Positions 43,976 through 53,043 of a DNA stretch of 64,000 bases are shown piece by piece (positions within the stretch are counted from its first letter, which is position 1; every line of letters starts with the position of its first letter). Source of the DNA: Flavimaribacter sediminis (GTDB lineage: Bacteria; Pseudomonadota; Alphaproteobacteria; Rhizobiales; Rhizobiaceae); assembly GCF_019492055.1 (NCBI RefSeq), contig NZ_JAICBX010000002.1, positions 620,001 through 684,000 on the forward strand, written 5' to 3'. The notes under the pieces were generated by a model. It had not been told where the DNA came from. It searched no databases and saw only the letters and a list, made by a program, of their open reading frames with translations. The translations under genes were made by a program, and so were the position numbers.

Positions 43976-46813
43976 ATGAGCCAGGAATCCGAGTCCGCAA
44001 CAACAAAAATGAACAGTGACGAACTCGACGATCTCGTTGCGTCGACTGATACCGGCGGCCGCAGTCCGGATAACCGAATCGTTGTGCTTCTGATCGCGGG
44101 CGTGGCGCTCGCATGGTCGATCTTCCAGATATGGATCGCTTCGCCGGTTCCCTACACGACCGGTTTCGGGGTGTTTTCAAGCGGCGAGGCGCGACCGATC
44201 CATCTCGCTTTCGCGCTGTTTCTAGCGTATCTCGCCTATCCCGCTTTCAAGAATTCGCCGCGTCACGTTGTGCCCGTGTCAGACTGGGTGCTCGCAATCG
44301 TCGCCGCCTTCTGCTCCTTCTATTTGTTCCTGTTCGACACAGACTTCATGGACGGGATCCTCGGAACCAGGCTCTCCGACCGGCCCAACAACCCCGATAC
44401 GCTCGACGTGACGGTCTCTGTCGTCGGCATCATTCTACTGCTGGAAGCCACGCGCCGGGCGCTCGGGCCGCCTCTGATGATCGTCGCAATCGTCTTTCTC
44501 GGCTACACGTTCCTCGGCCCCTATGCGCCGGGGTTCCTGGCGTGGAAAGGCGCGAGCTTCGACGCCGTCGCCTATCACCAGTGGCTGTCCACTGAAGGCG
44601 TGTTCGGCATCGCGCTCGGCGTCTCCACCGATCTGGTCTTCCTGTTCGTGCTGTTCGGCGCATTGCTCGACAAGGCGGGCGCCGGCAACTACTTCATCAA
44701 GGTCGCCTTCTCGATGATGGGCCACTTCAGCGGCGGACCGGCCAAGGCGGCCGTCGTCGCCTCCGGCATGACCGGCCTTATTTCCGGTTCATCGATCGCC
44801 AATGTGGTGACGACCGGAACATTCACCATTCCGATGATGCGCCGGGTGGGCTTTTCCGCCGAAAAGGCCGGCGCCGTCGAAGTCGCCTCCTCCGTCAACG
44901 GCCAGATCATGCCGCCCGTGATGGGCGCCGCCGCCTTTCTCATGGTCGAATATATCGGGATCTCGTATTTCGAGGTGGTCAAGCACGCCTTCGTGCCGGC
45001 GATCATCTCCTATATCGCTCTGGTCTATATCGTTCACCTGGAAGCCAAGAAGCAGAACATGGCCGGCCTGCCGCGGGCAAGCGAACCGAAGCCACTGAAA
45101 TGGGGTCTGATCTCGTTCGGCATAACGATGGCGGTGATCCTGGCCGCCGCAAGCGCGGTCTATTATCTCTTCGCCGCCTTCCAGGCCGCGCAATCGGCCG
45201 GTCTTTCGCTCATCGGCACAATCGTCGCGCTGGCGATCATTATCGCCATCTTCGCGATGATCCGGTCCCGGCTTGGCGAGGAAGGGCGCGGCCGGTTCTT
45301 GTCCACCGGCGCCATGGTTCTGGGCTTTGCAGTAATCACCGCCTTCCTCGTTTTCTACCTGCTCGACTTCATCGGCGGCTTCGCCGGCGACGCAACGCCT
45401 TGGATCATCGCTGTGCTCCTTGGCGTCGCCTATGTGGGACTGGTGCGGTTCTGCTCGGCCTTTCCTGAACTGGAGCTGGATGACCCGAACGAGCCGGTGG
45501 TGAGACTGCCGGAACCCGGACCGACCATCAAATCGGGTCTGCACTTCCTGCTTCCCGTTCTCGTCCTGATCTGGTGCCTGATGGTTGAGCGTCTTTCGCC
45601 TTCGCTTTCGGCCTTCTGGGCGACCGCCTTCATGATCTTCATCCTGATCACCCAAAGGCAGCTCTTCGCGATGTTCCGCGGCGAATCGACGGCCGGCACG
45701 ACGCAGCGCGGCTTCAGCGAACTGATCGACGGCATGATCACCGGCGCCCGAAACATGATCGGCATCGGCATTGCGACGGCCGCCGCCGGCATCATTGTCG
45801 GCGCGGTGTCCCAGACCGGCGTTGGCTCCGTGCTTGCAGCCCTTGTGGAGTTCCTGTCCCAGGGCCAGATCATGCTGATCCTGATCTTTACCGCGATCCT
45901 TAGCCTCATCCTCGGCATGGGCCTTCCAACGACAGCGAACTATATTGTCGTTTCGGCCTTGCTGGCGCCGGTGATCGTGGCGCTCGGCCAGCAGAGCGGG
46001 TTGATCGTGCCGTTGATCGCCGTCCATCTTTTCGTCTTCTATTTCGGCATCATGGCGGATGTGACGCCGCCGGTGGGGCTCGCCTCTTTCGCGGCGGCGG
46101 CTGTCTCCGGCGGCGACCCGATCCGCACCGGCTTCGTCGCCTTCTTCTATTCGCTCAGAACGGCGTTGCTGCCTTTCCTGTTCATCTTCAACACCGACAT
46201 CCTGCTGATCGACGTGACCTGGTACGAGGGCGTGTTCGTGTTCATTGTGGCGACGGCGGCGATGTTGATATTCACCGCCGGTTCGCAAGGGTTCTTTATG
46301 ACCCGGTCGCGGATCTGGGAATCGATTGCGCTGATCGTGATCGCCTTCACCCTCTTCAGACCCGGCTTCTGGATGGACTACGTCTATCCGCCCTACAAGC
46401 CCGTCCCGCCAACCGAACTGGCGCAAGCCATGGGCGCGGCGCCGCCCGGGTCCGAAATCAGGGCGATCGTCGACGGTCTGGACGATGTCGGCGAACCGAT
46501 TACCCTGACGATGATCATCCATGTGGGCGACGAGCCAACCGGCGAGGAACGGCTGGAAGCCTTCGGGCTCGAAACCTATGACGATGACGGCAAGGTGCTG
46601 GTCGACAACGCGATTTACGATTCACCGGCCCAGGCGGCGGGCTTTGACTTCGACCAGGTCATCAACTCGGTGCTTGTGCCGTCCAACCAGCCGTCGAAAT
46701 ACCTGTTCTACATTCCCGCATTGTTGTTGCTGGGGCTGATCTACATGCTTCAGACGCGACGCGCGGAACCGGAAACCACATCCAAGACCGCCGGACAGGG
46801 AGCTTCGTCATGA
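43976..46813 (+). CDS. Fused TRAP transporter permease (DctQM-type)
   Basis: 945 residues, at least 16 membrane helices. The N-terminal part is the 4TM DctQ-like unit and the rest the 12TM DctM-like unit, a fusion characteristic of TAXI systems. Conserved are SGPAKAAVVASGMTGLISGSSIANV and LSLILGMGLPTTANYIVVSALLAP. A hydrophilic stretch near the C-terminus (about 815-920) is an unusually long soluble insert. A 4-bp overlap links it to the stress protein gene. Confidence 0.94.
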   Translation: MSQESESATTKMNSDELDDLVASTDTGGRSPDNRIVVLLIAGVALAWSIFQIWIASPVPYTTGFGVFSSGEARPIHLAFALFLAYLAYPAFKNSPRHVVPVSDWVLAIVAAFCSFYLFLFDTDFMDGILGTRLSDRPNNPDTLDVTVSVVGIILLLEATRRALGPPLMIVAIVFLGYTFLGPYAPGFLAWKGASFDAVAYHQWLSTEGVFGIALGVSTDLVFLFVLFGALLDKAGAGNYFIKVAFSMMGHFSGGPAKAAVVASGMTGLISGSSIANVVTTGTFTIPMMRRVGFSAEKAGAVEVASSVNGQIMPPVMGAAAFLMVEYIGISYFEVVKHAFVPAIISYIALVYIVHLEAKKQNMAGLPRASEPKPLKWGLISFGITMAVILAAASAVYYLFAAFQAAQSAGLSLIGTIVALAIIIAIFAMIRSRLGEEGRGRFLSTGAMVLGFAVITAFLVFYLLDFIGGFAGDATPWIIAVLLGVAYVGLVRFCSAFPELELDDPNEPVVRLPEPGPTIKSGLHFLLPVLVLIWCLMVERLSPSLSAFWATAFMIFILITQRQLFAMFRGESTAGTTQRGFSELIDGMITGARNMIGIGIATAAAGIIVGAVSQTGVGSVLAALVEFLSQGQIMLILIFTAILSLILGMGLPTTANYIVVSALLAPVIVALGQQSGLIVPLIAVHLFVFYFGIMADVTPPVGLASFAAAAVSGGDPIRTGFVAFFYSLRTALLPFLFIFNTDILLIDVTWYEGVFVFIVATAAMLIFTAGSQGFFMTRSRIWESIALIVIAFTLFRPGFWMDYVYPPYKPVPPTELAQAMGAAPPGSEIRAIVDGLDDVGEPITLTMIIHVGDEPTGEERLEAFGLETYDDDGKVLVDNAIYDSPAQAAGFDFDQVINSVLVPSNQPSKYLFYIPALLLLGLIYMLQTRRAEPETTSKTAGQGASS

Positions 46814-47241
46814 CCATGTTCCGCAACATCCTTGCCGCCGTCGATCTCGGCGATCAGGAAACCTCGACAAAAGTGATCGACGGCGCCCTGGAGGTATTCA
46901 GCAACGGCGACACGCTGCATGTGATCACCGTGGTGCCGGATTACGGGTTGAGCATCGTCGGCACCTTTTTTCCAAAGGGGCACGAAAGCGAGCTCATCGA
47001 ACACGCACAGACCGAACTGCACGCCTTCACCGCGAAGACAGTTCCGGAGGGAACGCCGCTGCAGCATGTGATCGCCCATGGCAGCATTTATGAGGAGATC
47101 ATCAGGGCCGCAAACAAACTCAAGGTCGATCTCATCGTCATGGGGTCGCACCGCCCGGCGCTGGAGGATTACCTGCTCGGCCCAAATGCAGCCCGCGTCA
47201 TGCGCCACGCCGACCAGTCGGTGCTGGTGGTGAGGAACTGA
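46810..47241 (+). CDS. Universal stress protein family protein
   Basis: 143 residues with the UspA fold: FRNILAAVDLGDQE opens it and VDLIVMGSHRPALEDYLLGPNAARVMRHADQSVLVVRN closes with the ATP-binding GxxN/S region. Often coupled to TRAP transporters, where it may bind AMP and tune transport. Overlaps the permease stop (ATGA), with GGAG 7 nt before the ATG. Confidence 0.93.
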   Translation: MTMFRNILAAVDLGDQETSTKVIDGALEVFSNGDTLHVITVVPDYGLSIVGTFFPKGHESELIEHAQTELHAFTAKTVPEGTPLQHVIAHGSIYEEIIRAANKLKVDLIVMGSHRPALEDYLLGPNAARVMRHADQSVLVVRN

Positions 47242-47259
47242 AGACGCATTCGATTCCAG

Positions 47260-47287
47260 TCTAAAAGAGACAGAATGTCTTTTTAGA
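47260..47287. terminator. AT-rich inverted repeat after the stress protein gene
   Basis: TCTAAAAGAGAC at 47260-47271 pairs with GTCTTTTTAGA at 47277-47287 (one base offset). The stem is AT-rich and lies 18 bp after the operon's last stop. It may be a weak bidirectional terminator or an operator for the sirtuin gene. Confidence 0.45.
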
Positions 47288-47371
47288 TACGTAATTTACC
47301 GCGAGCCCGGAAAGACGGTTTGATTGAAGCCGGTCTTTTGCCTGTCATCCCCCGATGCTAACACTGACGCC

Positions 47372-48076
47372 ATGGCACTCTTTGAACGCATCATGATCCT
47401 GACCGGCGCCGGGCTTTCTGCGGAATCCGGACTTTCCACCTTCCGGGACAAGGGCGGCATTTGGGAGAAACACCGGATTGAGGACGTGGCCACGCCCGAG
47501 GCCTTCCAGCGGGATCCCGAAAGGGTCCTGACCTTCTACAACACCCGCCGCGGCAGTCATGGCGACGTGCAGCCAAACGCGGCCCACAGGGCGCTTGCCA
47601 GGCTGGAGGCGGAGTATCCGGGCAAGGTTCTCACCGTCACCCAGAATGTCGATCCGCTGCACGAGATGGCGGGCACGAAAAACCTCATCCATATGCATGG
47701 AGAGATTGCCAAATCCCTGTGCATGCATTGCGGTTCGCGCGCGCCATGGGAAACCGATCTGGCGGTGGATATGGTATGCGCGGCCTGCGACATGAGCGGC
47801 GGGATACGCCCCGACGTTGTCTGGTTTGGCGAGATGCCCTACCGCATGGGAGAGATCTATGCGGCGCTGGCCGATTGCGATCTGTTCATCTCCATCGGCA
47901 CCAGCGGCAACGTCTACCCCGCGGCGGGCTTCGTCGCCGAGGCGCGCTCGGCAGGCGCTCACACGGTCGAGCTCAATCTGGAGCCGTCATCCGGCATTTC
48001 CATGTTCGACGAGGCGATCCACGGCAAGGCGACCGAGGTGGTGCCGGCCTATGTGGAGCGATTGCTGACTACGTGA
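47372..48076 (+). CDS. cobB: NAD-dependent protein deacylase (CobB, sirtuin)
   Basis: 234 residues. ILTGAGLSAESGLSTFRD is the NAD-binding opening, H109 in HMHGE the catalytic histidine, and C117, C120, C136, C139 the zinc ligands. FYNTRR (Y56, R59) is the class III pattern linked to desuccinylase and demalonylase activity in SIRT5 and CobB. Start at 47372 gives the standard N-terminus; the upstream in-frame region looks non-coding. Confidence 0.94.
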   Translation: MALFERIMILTGAGLSAESGLSTFRDKGGIWEKHRIEDVATPEAFQRDPERVLTFYNTRRGSHGDVQPNAAHRALARLEAEYPGKVLTVTQNVDPLHEMAGTKNLIHMHGEIAKSLCMHCGSRAPWETDLAVDMVCAACDMSGGIRPDVVWFGEMPYRMGEIYAALADCDLFISIGTSGNVYPAAGFVAEARSAGAHTVELNLEPSSGISMFDEAIHGKATEVVPAYVERLLTT

Positions 48077-48117
48077 CCAGTTTTGGACGAAATCGGCCAG
48101 CTGGCCGGGCGCATCCG

Positions 48118-48369
48118 CTATTTCACATCCGGATCGACATCCTTGACGGCGGCATGGCAAGCTGAAGACAGCTCCTGCGAATTTTTCGCAAGGCACTGAA
48201 AGGCTTCCACCCCGCCCGGCGAAACGCCCCTGCAGTGGGCAATGAAATCACCGCGGCAGTTGGCTCGCAAAGCCTGTTTCTGGTCGTCGGTTACGGCAAA
48301 AGCCTCCGTCGACGCGGCGATTGCCAAAGGCAGGAAAAGCAAGGCGCAGGCGGTTTGACAGGATCGCAT
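48118..48369 (-). CDS. Small secreted cysteine-rich protein
   Basis: 83 residues with a signal peptide (ALLFLPLAIAASTEAFA) and about 60 mature residues with four cysteines: NCRGDFIAHCRGVSP and FQCLAKNSQELSSACHAAV. This matches the cysteine-rich repeat family of small alphaproteobacterial secreted proteins; function unknown. Its Shine-Dalgarno lies in a perfect hairpin (next entry). It converges with cobB. Confidence 0.8.
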   Translation of the reverse strand: MRSCQTACALLFLPLAIAASTEAFAVTDDQKQALRANCRGDFIAHCRGVSPGGVEAFQCLAKNSQELSSACHAAVKDVDPDVK

Positions 48370-48370
48370 G

Positions 48371-48394
48371 TTGATCTCCTTGAAAGGAGATCAA
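48371..48394 (-). promoter_or_regulatory. Perfect hairpin enclosing the Shine-Dalgarno of the cysteine-rich protein gene
   Basis: TTGATCTCCTT (48371-48381) and AAGGAGATCAA (48384-48394) are perfect 11-bp inverted arms. On the minus strand the AAGGAG, whose pairing partner is CTCCTT, lies 7 nt before the ATG at 48369. The ribosome site is therefore hidden in a stem, as in RNA thermometers. Confidence 0.7.
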
Positions 48395-48440
48395 TCAAAG
48401 CACGGGAATTGCGCGCCTTCAACCACCTGGCGCGCAGCAA

Positions 48441-48938
48441 TCAGACTTCCTTCCAGCCGTCCGGCGTCTTCATGCGGTGGTGGATGGCGTTGCCCTGACC
48501 CAGCGTCTGCTCGATAAAGCAGCCCTTCTTCGCTGTCTCGATCAGTTCGATGACCTTGTCTTCCGGATCGGGACTGTCGATCAGCACGTCGATCTCGAAG
48601 CTCTTCGGCGCCGTCTCATAGACCCGGCCCGCCTGTTTCCAGTTCCACTGAACACGGGTATGCACGTCGAGATCATTGAGCGTTACGCCCAGCCGTTTCG
48701 CAAAGGCGCGGATTTGCGTCATGATACAGCCGGTAATGGAGCCGACGAACAGGGCAAGCGGCGGCGGCGCGGAAGCATCTCCGCCGTGGAACGGTCCTTC
48801 GTCGGTGGCGAGTTCAAATTCCTCCAGCGACGGTTTGACCATCTGGACGGCCAGTTCGTTGCGCATCTTGCCGACGGCCTTTCCCTGGCAGTCGAACTGG
48901 ACGACCGTACGGTCGGGCATTGCAGAAAAATCGCTCAT
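48441..48938 (-). CDS. OsmC family peroxide-reductase-like protein
   Basis: 165 residues from ATG 48938, with AAGGA 7 nt before it. Cysteines in SITGCIMTQIRAF and KKGCFIEQT fit the OsmC thiol pair, preceded by PPLALFVG. OsmC/Ohr proteins remove organic peroxides. It overlaps the lactonase stop slightly and is the last gene of the minus-strand catabolic operon. Confidence 0.88.
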   Translation of the reverse strand: MSDFSAMPDRTVVQFDCQGKAVGKMRNELAVQMVKPSLEEFELATDEGPFHGGDASAPPPLALFVGSITGCIMTQIRAFAKRLGVTLNDLDVHTRVQWNWKQAGRVYETAPKSFEIDVLIDSPDPEDKVIELIETAKKGCFIEQTLGQGNAIHHRMKTPDGWKEV

Positions 48939-48939
48939 G

Positions 48940-49965
48940 TCATTGTCCTTCATTCCAGTGAACCATGGGAAGACCTGCGACAGGCGAGCGGAAATACGGG
49001 ATCGTCGTTCCGCGCAGGCTGCCGATATAGACGTTTTTCAAATCCGGACCGCCGAAGGTGACGCTCGCCATCCAGGGCGCGATCGATCCGCCGCACGCCA
49101 TTTGCAGATCGGGCGTGACGCGATCCTCCCCGAAGGCCTTGAGCAGTTCCTTGCCGGCGGCCGATCCGTGATCGTCGTCGAGAATGATCTGCAAGTCGCC
49201 TTCAGGGGTGATGGCGAAGATGCGGTCGGTCATCACATGGGTGCCCCAGAGATTGCCGAAGGCGTCAAAGGCTATGCCGTCGATGAAGGCGTTGTGATCG
49301 GAGGGCCCGAAGGTTTCCCGGTCAGTCAGCGAGCCGTCTTCGTGCGCCCGCAGGCGGGTTATGCGCTTGCCGGTCGTCTCGACGACGTAGAGCCACTCTT
49401 CCTTCGCGTCGAAGCGGATCTCGTTTGTGAAGGCGAACCCGTCGGCGACGATGCGCAGCCCCTTCTCGTCGGCCATGGCGACGAAGCCGTCTTTCAGATC
49501 GGGGCTTATCGCCTCCATCCAGTTTGGGATGGTGGTCGAGACGGTCAGCCAGACCCGGTCGCGGCTGTCCCGCAACACGAAATTGACCTTGCCGATCGCC
49601 CGGCCGTCGATCGTGTCGTAGAGCACTTCGCTCTCGCCGGTGCGCTTCATCAACTCCAGCCGGTCGGTGCCGAAATTGGAGACGAGGATGTCGCCGTTGC
49701 GGGCGAAGGCGAGGCCATTTGGCAGGGTGCCCTGCGTAAAGCGCGCCGCGTCGTCGGTCGCAGACGCAAAATCCGTCTGCTCGGTCTGGGCTATGATCTC
49801 CTGCCGGCCATCCGGAAAGATGTGAACGACGCCGCCACGGGCGTCCGCCGACCAGAGCGATCCGTCCGGCTCGGCGAGGATGCATTCAGGCCGCTGCAGG
49901 TCGTGGCCGATCGTGCGGATCTCCGCCGGATCGACCACGAAACCCTTTATCGGATTGTCGCCCAT
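48940..49965 (-). CDS. SMP-30/gluconolactonase family protein
   Basis: 341-residue six-bladed beta-propeller. LQRPECILAEPDGSLWSADARGG, PNGLAFARNGDILVSNFGTDRLELM and FTNEIRFDAKEEWLYVVETTGKRITRL are the blade repeats with metal-ligand acidic residues. It hydrolyses a lactone. The ATG is one base into the BKACE stop (TGATG). Confidence 0.87.
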   Translation of the reverse strand: MGDNPIKGFVVDPAEIRTIGHDLQRPECILAEPDGSLWSADARGGVVHIFPDGRQEIIAQTEQTDFASATDDAARFTQGTLPNGLAFARNGDILVSNFGTDRLELMKRTGESEVLYDTIDGRAIGKVNFVLRDSRDRVWLTVSTTIPNWMEAISPDLKDGFVAMADEKGLRIVADGFAFTNEIRFDAKEEWLYVVETTGKRITRLRAHEDGSLTDRETFGPSDHNAFIDGIAFDAFGNLWGTHVMTDRIFAITPEGDLQIILDDDHGSAAGKELLKAFGEDRVTPDLQMACGGSIAPWMASVTFGGPDLKNVYIGSLRGTTIPYFRSPVAGLPMVHWNEGQ

Positions 49966-50903
49966 CAGAACTTGACCATGTCGCCGCCCTTGAGGTCGAG
50001 CGCTGCGCGCGCATCGGCGGGCGACGCGACTTCAAGGCCGAGTTCCTCAATGATGGTGCGGATTTTTCTGACCTGCTGGGCGTTGGAATCGGCAAGCTGG
50101 CCCTTGCCGATATTGAGCGAGTCCTCAAGGCCGACACGCACATTGCCGCCGAGCATGGCGGCCTGGGTGATGAACGGCATCTGGTAGCGGCCGGCGGCGA
50201 GGACCGACCAGACATATTCATCGCCGAAGAGACGGTCGGCCGTCTGCTTCATGAACATGACGTTTTCCATCTCGGCGCCGATGCCGCCAAGGATTCCGAA
50301 GATCGACTGCACCAGGAAAGGCGGCTTGATCATGCCGGCGTCGACGAAATAGGCGAGATTGTAGAGATGGCCAATATCGTAGCATTCATGCTCGAAACGG
50401 GTGCCGCAGCCTTCGCCAAGGTGCTGCAGGATGTAGCGGATATCCTTGAAGGTGTTGCGGAAGATGAAGTCTTCACTGGCTTCCAGAAAGGGCTGCTCCC
50501 ATTCATGCTTCCAGGTCTTGTACTTGCCCGCCAGCGGATGGAGCGCGAAGTTCATCGAGCCCATGTTGAGCGAACACATTTCGGGCTCGGCTTTCAAGGG
50601 AGCCGCCAGCCGCTCCTGGACGGTCATGCCGAGACCGCCGCCGGTGGTGATGTTGATCACAGAGTCCGTCGCCTGCTTGATGCGCGGCAGGAACTGCATG
50701 AAGACCTCCGGATCGGGCGTCGGGCGGCCGTCCTCCGGGTTGCGCGCATGCAGGTGGATGATCGAGGCGCCGGCCTCGGCCGCATCAATCGACTGACGGG
50801 CGATTTCATCCGGGGTGATCGGCAGAGCGTCGGACATCGTTGGCGTGTGCACGCCTCCGGTCACGGCGCAGGTGATGATGACTTTATCCATTTTTCGGGC
50901 CAT
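49965..50903 (-). CDS. BKACE family beta-keto acid cleavage enzyme (DUF849), second copy
   Basis: 312 residues, the usual family length. VIITCAVTGGVHTPTMS opens the barrel and SIIHLHARNPEDGRPT (H50, H52) is the zinc site. Compared with the copy at 41791-42588 it is longer and clearly diverged, so different beta-keto acids are likely. GGGAGGAG lies before the ATG. Within the same operon as the cyclase and lactonase. Confidence 0.9.
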   Translation of the reverse strand: MARKMDKVIITCAVTGGVHTPTMSDALPITPDEIARQSIDAAEAGASIIHLHARNPEDGRPTPDPEVFMQFLPRIKQATDSVINITTGGGLGMTVQERLAAPLKAEPEMCSLNMGSMNFALHPLAGKYKTWKHEWEQPFLEASEDFIFRNTFKDIRYILQHLGEGCGTRFEHECYDIGHLYNLAYFVDAGMIKPPFLVQSIFGILGGIGAEMENVMFMKQTADRLFGDEYVWSVLAAGRYQMPFITQAAMLGGNVRVGLEDSLNIGKGQLADSNAQQVRKIRTIIEELGLEVASPADARAALDLKGGDMVKF

Positions 50904-50937
50904 GACGGCTCCTCCCTTTCAGTTGTTTTTGTGAACG

Positions 50938-51714
50938 CTAGTCTTCGAAAATCGCTACCGCGCGAATGAACCCGGCGGAGGCGTCCTTGATCTTGAACGG
51001 AAAGCAGGAAATCTCGTATCCGAAGGGCGGAAGTTGATCGAGATTGGTCAGCTTTTCCATGTGGCAGTAGCCGATTTCCATGCCGGCGCGATGGCCCTCC
51101 CAGATGATTGAGGGATCCTTCGTTTCCGCGAATCTCTTTGCGGTGTAAACAAAAGGCGCGTCCCAGCTCCATCCGTCGATTCCGGTAACGCGGACGCCGC
51201 GCTCCAGCAGATAAAGCGTCGCCTCGCGCCCCATGCCGCAACCGCGCAGAAGGAAATCGCTCTCTCCGTAACGTGCGCCCGCCGCCGTGTTGACGACGAC
51301 GATGTCGAGCGGCTGCAACTCGTAGCCAATGCGTTTCAGTTCGGCCTCGACATCGTTTGCGGTCGCGACATAGCCGTCTTCCATGTGGCGGAAATCAAGC
51401 TTGACGCCCGGACGGAAACACCAGTCGAGCGGGATCTCGTCGATGGTCATGGCGCGTTCGCCGTTGTTCATCGTCGAATGATAATGGTACGGCGCATCAA
51501 GATGCGTTCCGTTGTGGGTCGAGATGGTGAGTTGCTCGACCGCCCAGCCCTCGCCGCCCGGCAGACCTTCCTTTGTCAGACCGGAAAAGAAAGTCGTTAT
51601 CTGCTCGACCGTCGCCTGGTGATCGAAATACTCTATTTCGGGCAACGCCATCGGCGGGTCGGAAGCAATTCCGGTTTCAAGCGGAACTGAGAGGTCGATA
51701 ATACGTCTTGCCAT
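50938..51714 (-). CDS. Cyclase family (kynurenine-formamidase-like) metallo-hydrolase
   Basis: 258 residues. The H-x-G-T-H-x-D-x-P-x-H motif is complete: H67, H71, D73 and H77 in STHNGTHLDAPYHYHS. Such enzymes hydrolyse amides or lactones with divalent metal. AAGGA precedes the ATG. Located between the TRAP genes and the BKACE, so probably opens a ring or amide of the imported substrate; inference only. Confidence 0.9.
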   Translation of the reverse strand: MARRIIDLSVPLETGIASDPPMALPEIEYFDHQATVEQITTFFSGLTKEGLPGGEGWAVEQLTISTHNGTHLDAPYHYHSTMNNGERAMTIDEIPLDWCFRPGVKLDFRHMEDGYVATANDVEAELKRIGYELQPLDIVVVNTAAGARYGESDFLLRGCGMGREATLYLLERGVRVTGIDGWSWDAPFVYTAKRFAETKDPSIIWEGHRAGMEIGYCHMEKLTNLDQLPPFGYEISCFPFKIKDASAGFIRAVAIFED

Positions 51715-51732
51715 TGAATGTCCTTCCGGAAC

Positions 51733-53043
51733 CTATTGTATGAGCGCCGTTGTGAGCGGCGGATAGACGAGAACCGCGAGAAGCACGACCACCATCATCA
51801 GGGCGAAGGGGGCCGCGCCACGGAAAATTTCTCCAAGGCTTATGGAATCGTCATCGAGGGTCGACTTGATGACGAAGACCGATATGCCAAAGGGCGGGGT
51901 CAGCAGACCAATTTCAACAGCGATCACCGTCACGATGCCGAACCAGACAAGGTCGACGCCGAGCGGCTGTATCACCGGCAGCATCAGCGGCACCATGATC
52001 AGCATGATCGACGAGGAGTCGAGGATCGTGCCCATGACGACAAGTAACGCCACGTAGGCGATGATAACGCCCCAGAAGCCGATATCGGCCGTCGCGACGA
52101 AGACCCCGAATTCATGCGGCACGCCGGACAGCGCAAGCATGCGCGAATACATTTGCGCGGCGATGATGAGGAAACAGACCGACGCGGTCACCAGACCAGT
52201 GTCCGTCAACACCTCCCAGAAATTGGGCAGGGTGAGCGTGCGGCGAAACAGGCCGATGATGATGGCGCCGAGGCATCCGACCGCTCCGGCCTCGATCGGC
52301 GTGAACACGCCGGCGTAGATACCGCCAAGCACAAGCAGGATAAGCGCGAGGATCGGCAGGCCCTTCTTCGCCATTTCCGCCGAACCCATATCGTGCTCGG
52401 TATCCTCGGACAGGTTCTCGCCGATAAAGGAGGGCCAGAAATACGCCATGGAAATGACGCCGCCGGCAAAGACAATCGCCAGCAGGATGCCCGGCAGGAC
52501 CCCTGCGAGGAACAGATCCCCAACGGATTGCTCGGTCAGAAGCCCGTAAAGAATGAGCAGCAGGCTCGGCGGGATCAGCATGCCGAGGACGGAAGACCCA
52601 GCGACAACGCCAACGGAGAATTTCCCGGTATAGCCATGACGCACCATTTCCGGCACGGCGATGCGGGTAAAGACGGCGGCGGATGCGATGGAGATGCCTG
52701 TGATTGCGGCGAATATTGCATTGGCGGCGACGGTGGAAACGCCGAGACCGCCCTTGACCCGGCGAAAGAGCTGGTTGGCGACGTCGTAGGCGTCGCGCCC
52801 GAGGCCGGTCACCGAGACGAGGAAGCCCATCAGGACGAACAACGGCACGACGCCGAAAAAATAGGAAGAGATGGTTTCTGACGCGGCGAGCGCCAGAAGC
52901 TTGCCGGCGAGGAGCGGAGACCCCTTGATCATCCACACGCCGACATAGGAGCACAACATCAGGGCGATCGGCACCCAGAGGCCGGCGTAGACAAGCACCA
53001 TCATGGCGCCGAGCGTCGCCAGGCCGATTTCAAAAGACGTCAT
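51733..53043 (-). CDS. TRAP transporter large permease subunit DctM-type
   Basis: 436 residues, 12 membrane helices, with the DctM blocks AVFTRIAVPEMVRHGYTGKFSVGVVAGSSVLGMLIPPS and GTILDSSSIMLIMVPLMLPV. Works with the DctQ and DctP subunits encoded directly upstream. Start overlaps the DctQ stop (ATGA). Confidence 0.94.
   Translation of the reverse strand: MTSFEIGLATLGAMMVLVYAGLWVPIALMLCSYVGVWMIKGSPLLAGKLLALAASETISSYFFGVVPLFVLMGFLVSVTGLGRDAYDVANQLFRRVKGGLGVSTVAANAIFAAITGISIASAAVFTRIAVPEMVRHGYTGKFSVGVVAGSSVLGMLIPPSLLLILYGLLTEQSVGDLFLAGVLPGILLAIVFAGGVISMAYFWPSFIGENLSEDTEHDMGSAEMAKKGLPILALILLVLGGIYAGVFTPIEAGAVGCLGAIIIGLFRRTLTLPNFWEVLTDTGLVTASVCFLIIAAQMYSRMLALSGVPHEFGVFVATADIGFWGVIIAYVALLVVMGTILDSSSIMLIMVPLMLPVIQPLGVDLVWFGIVTVIAVEIGLLTPPFGISVFVIKSTLDDDSISLGEIFRGAAPFALMMVVVLLAVLVYPPLTTALIQ

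Noticed and set aside
44789-46522. A 577-codon minus-strand ORF opposite the TRAP permease
   Set aside because: Polar antisense of membrane-protein codons; a known artefact of GC-rich permease genes.
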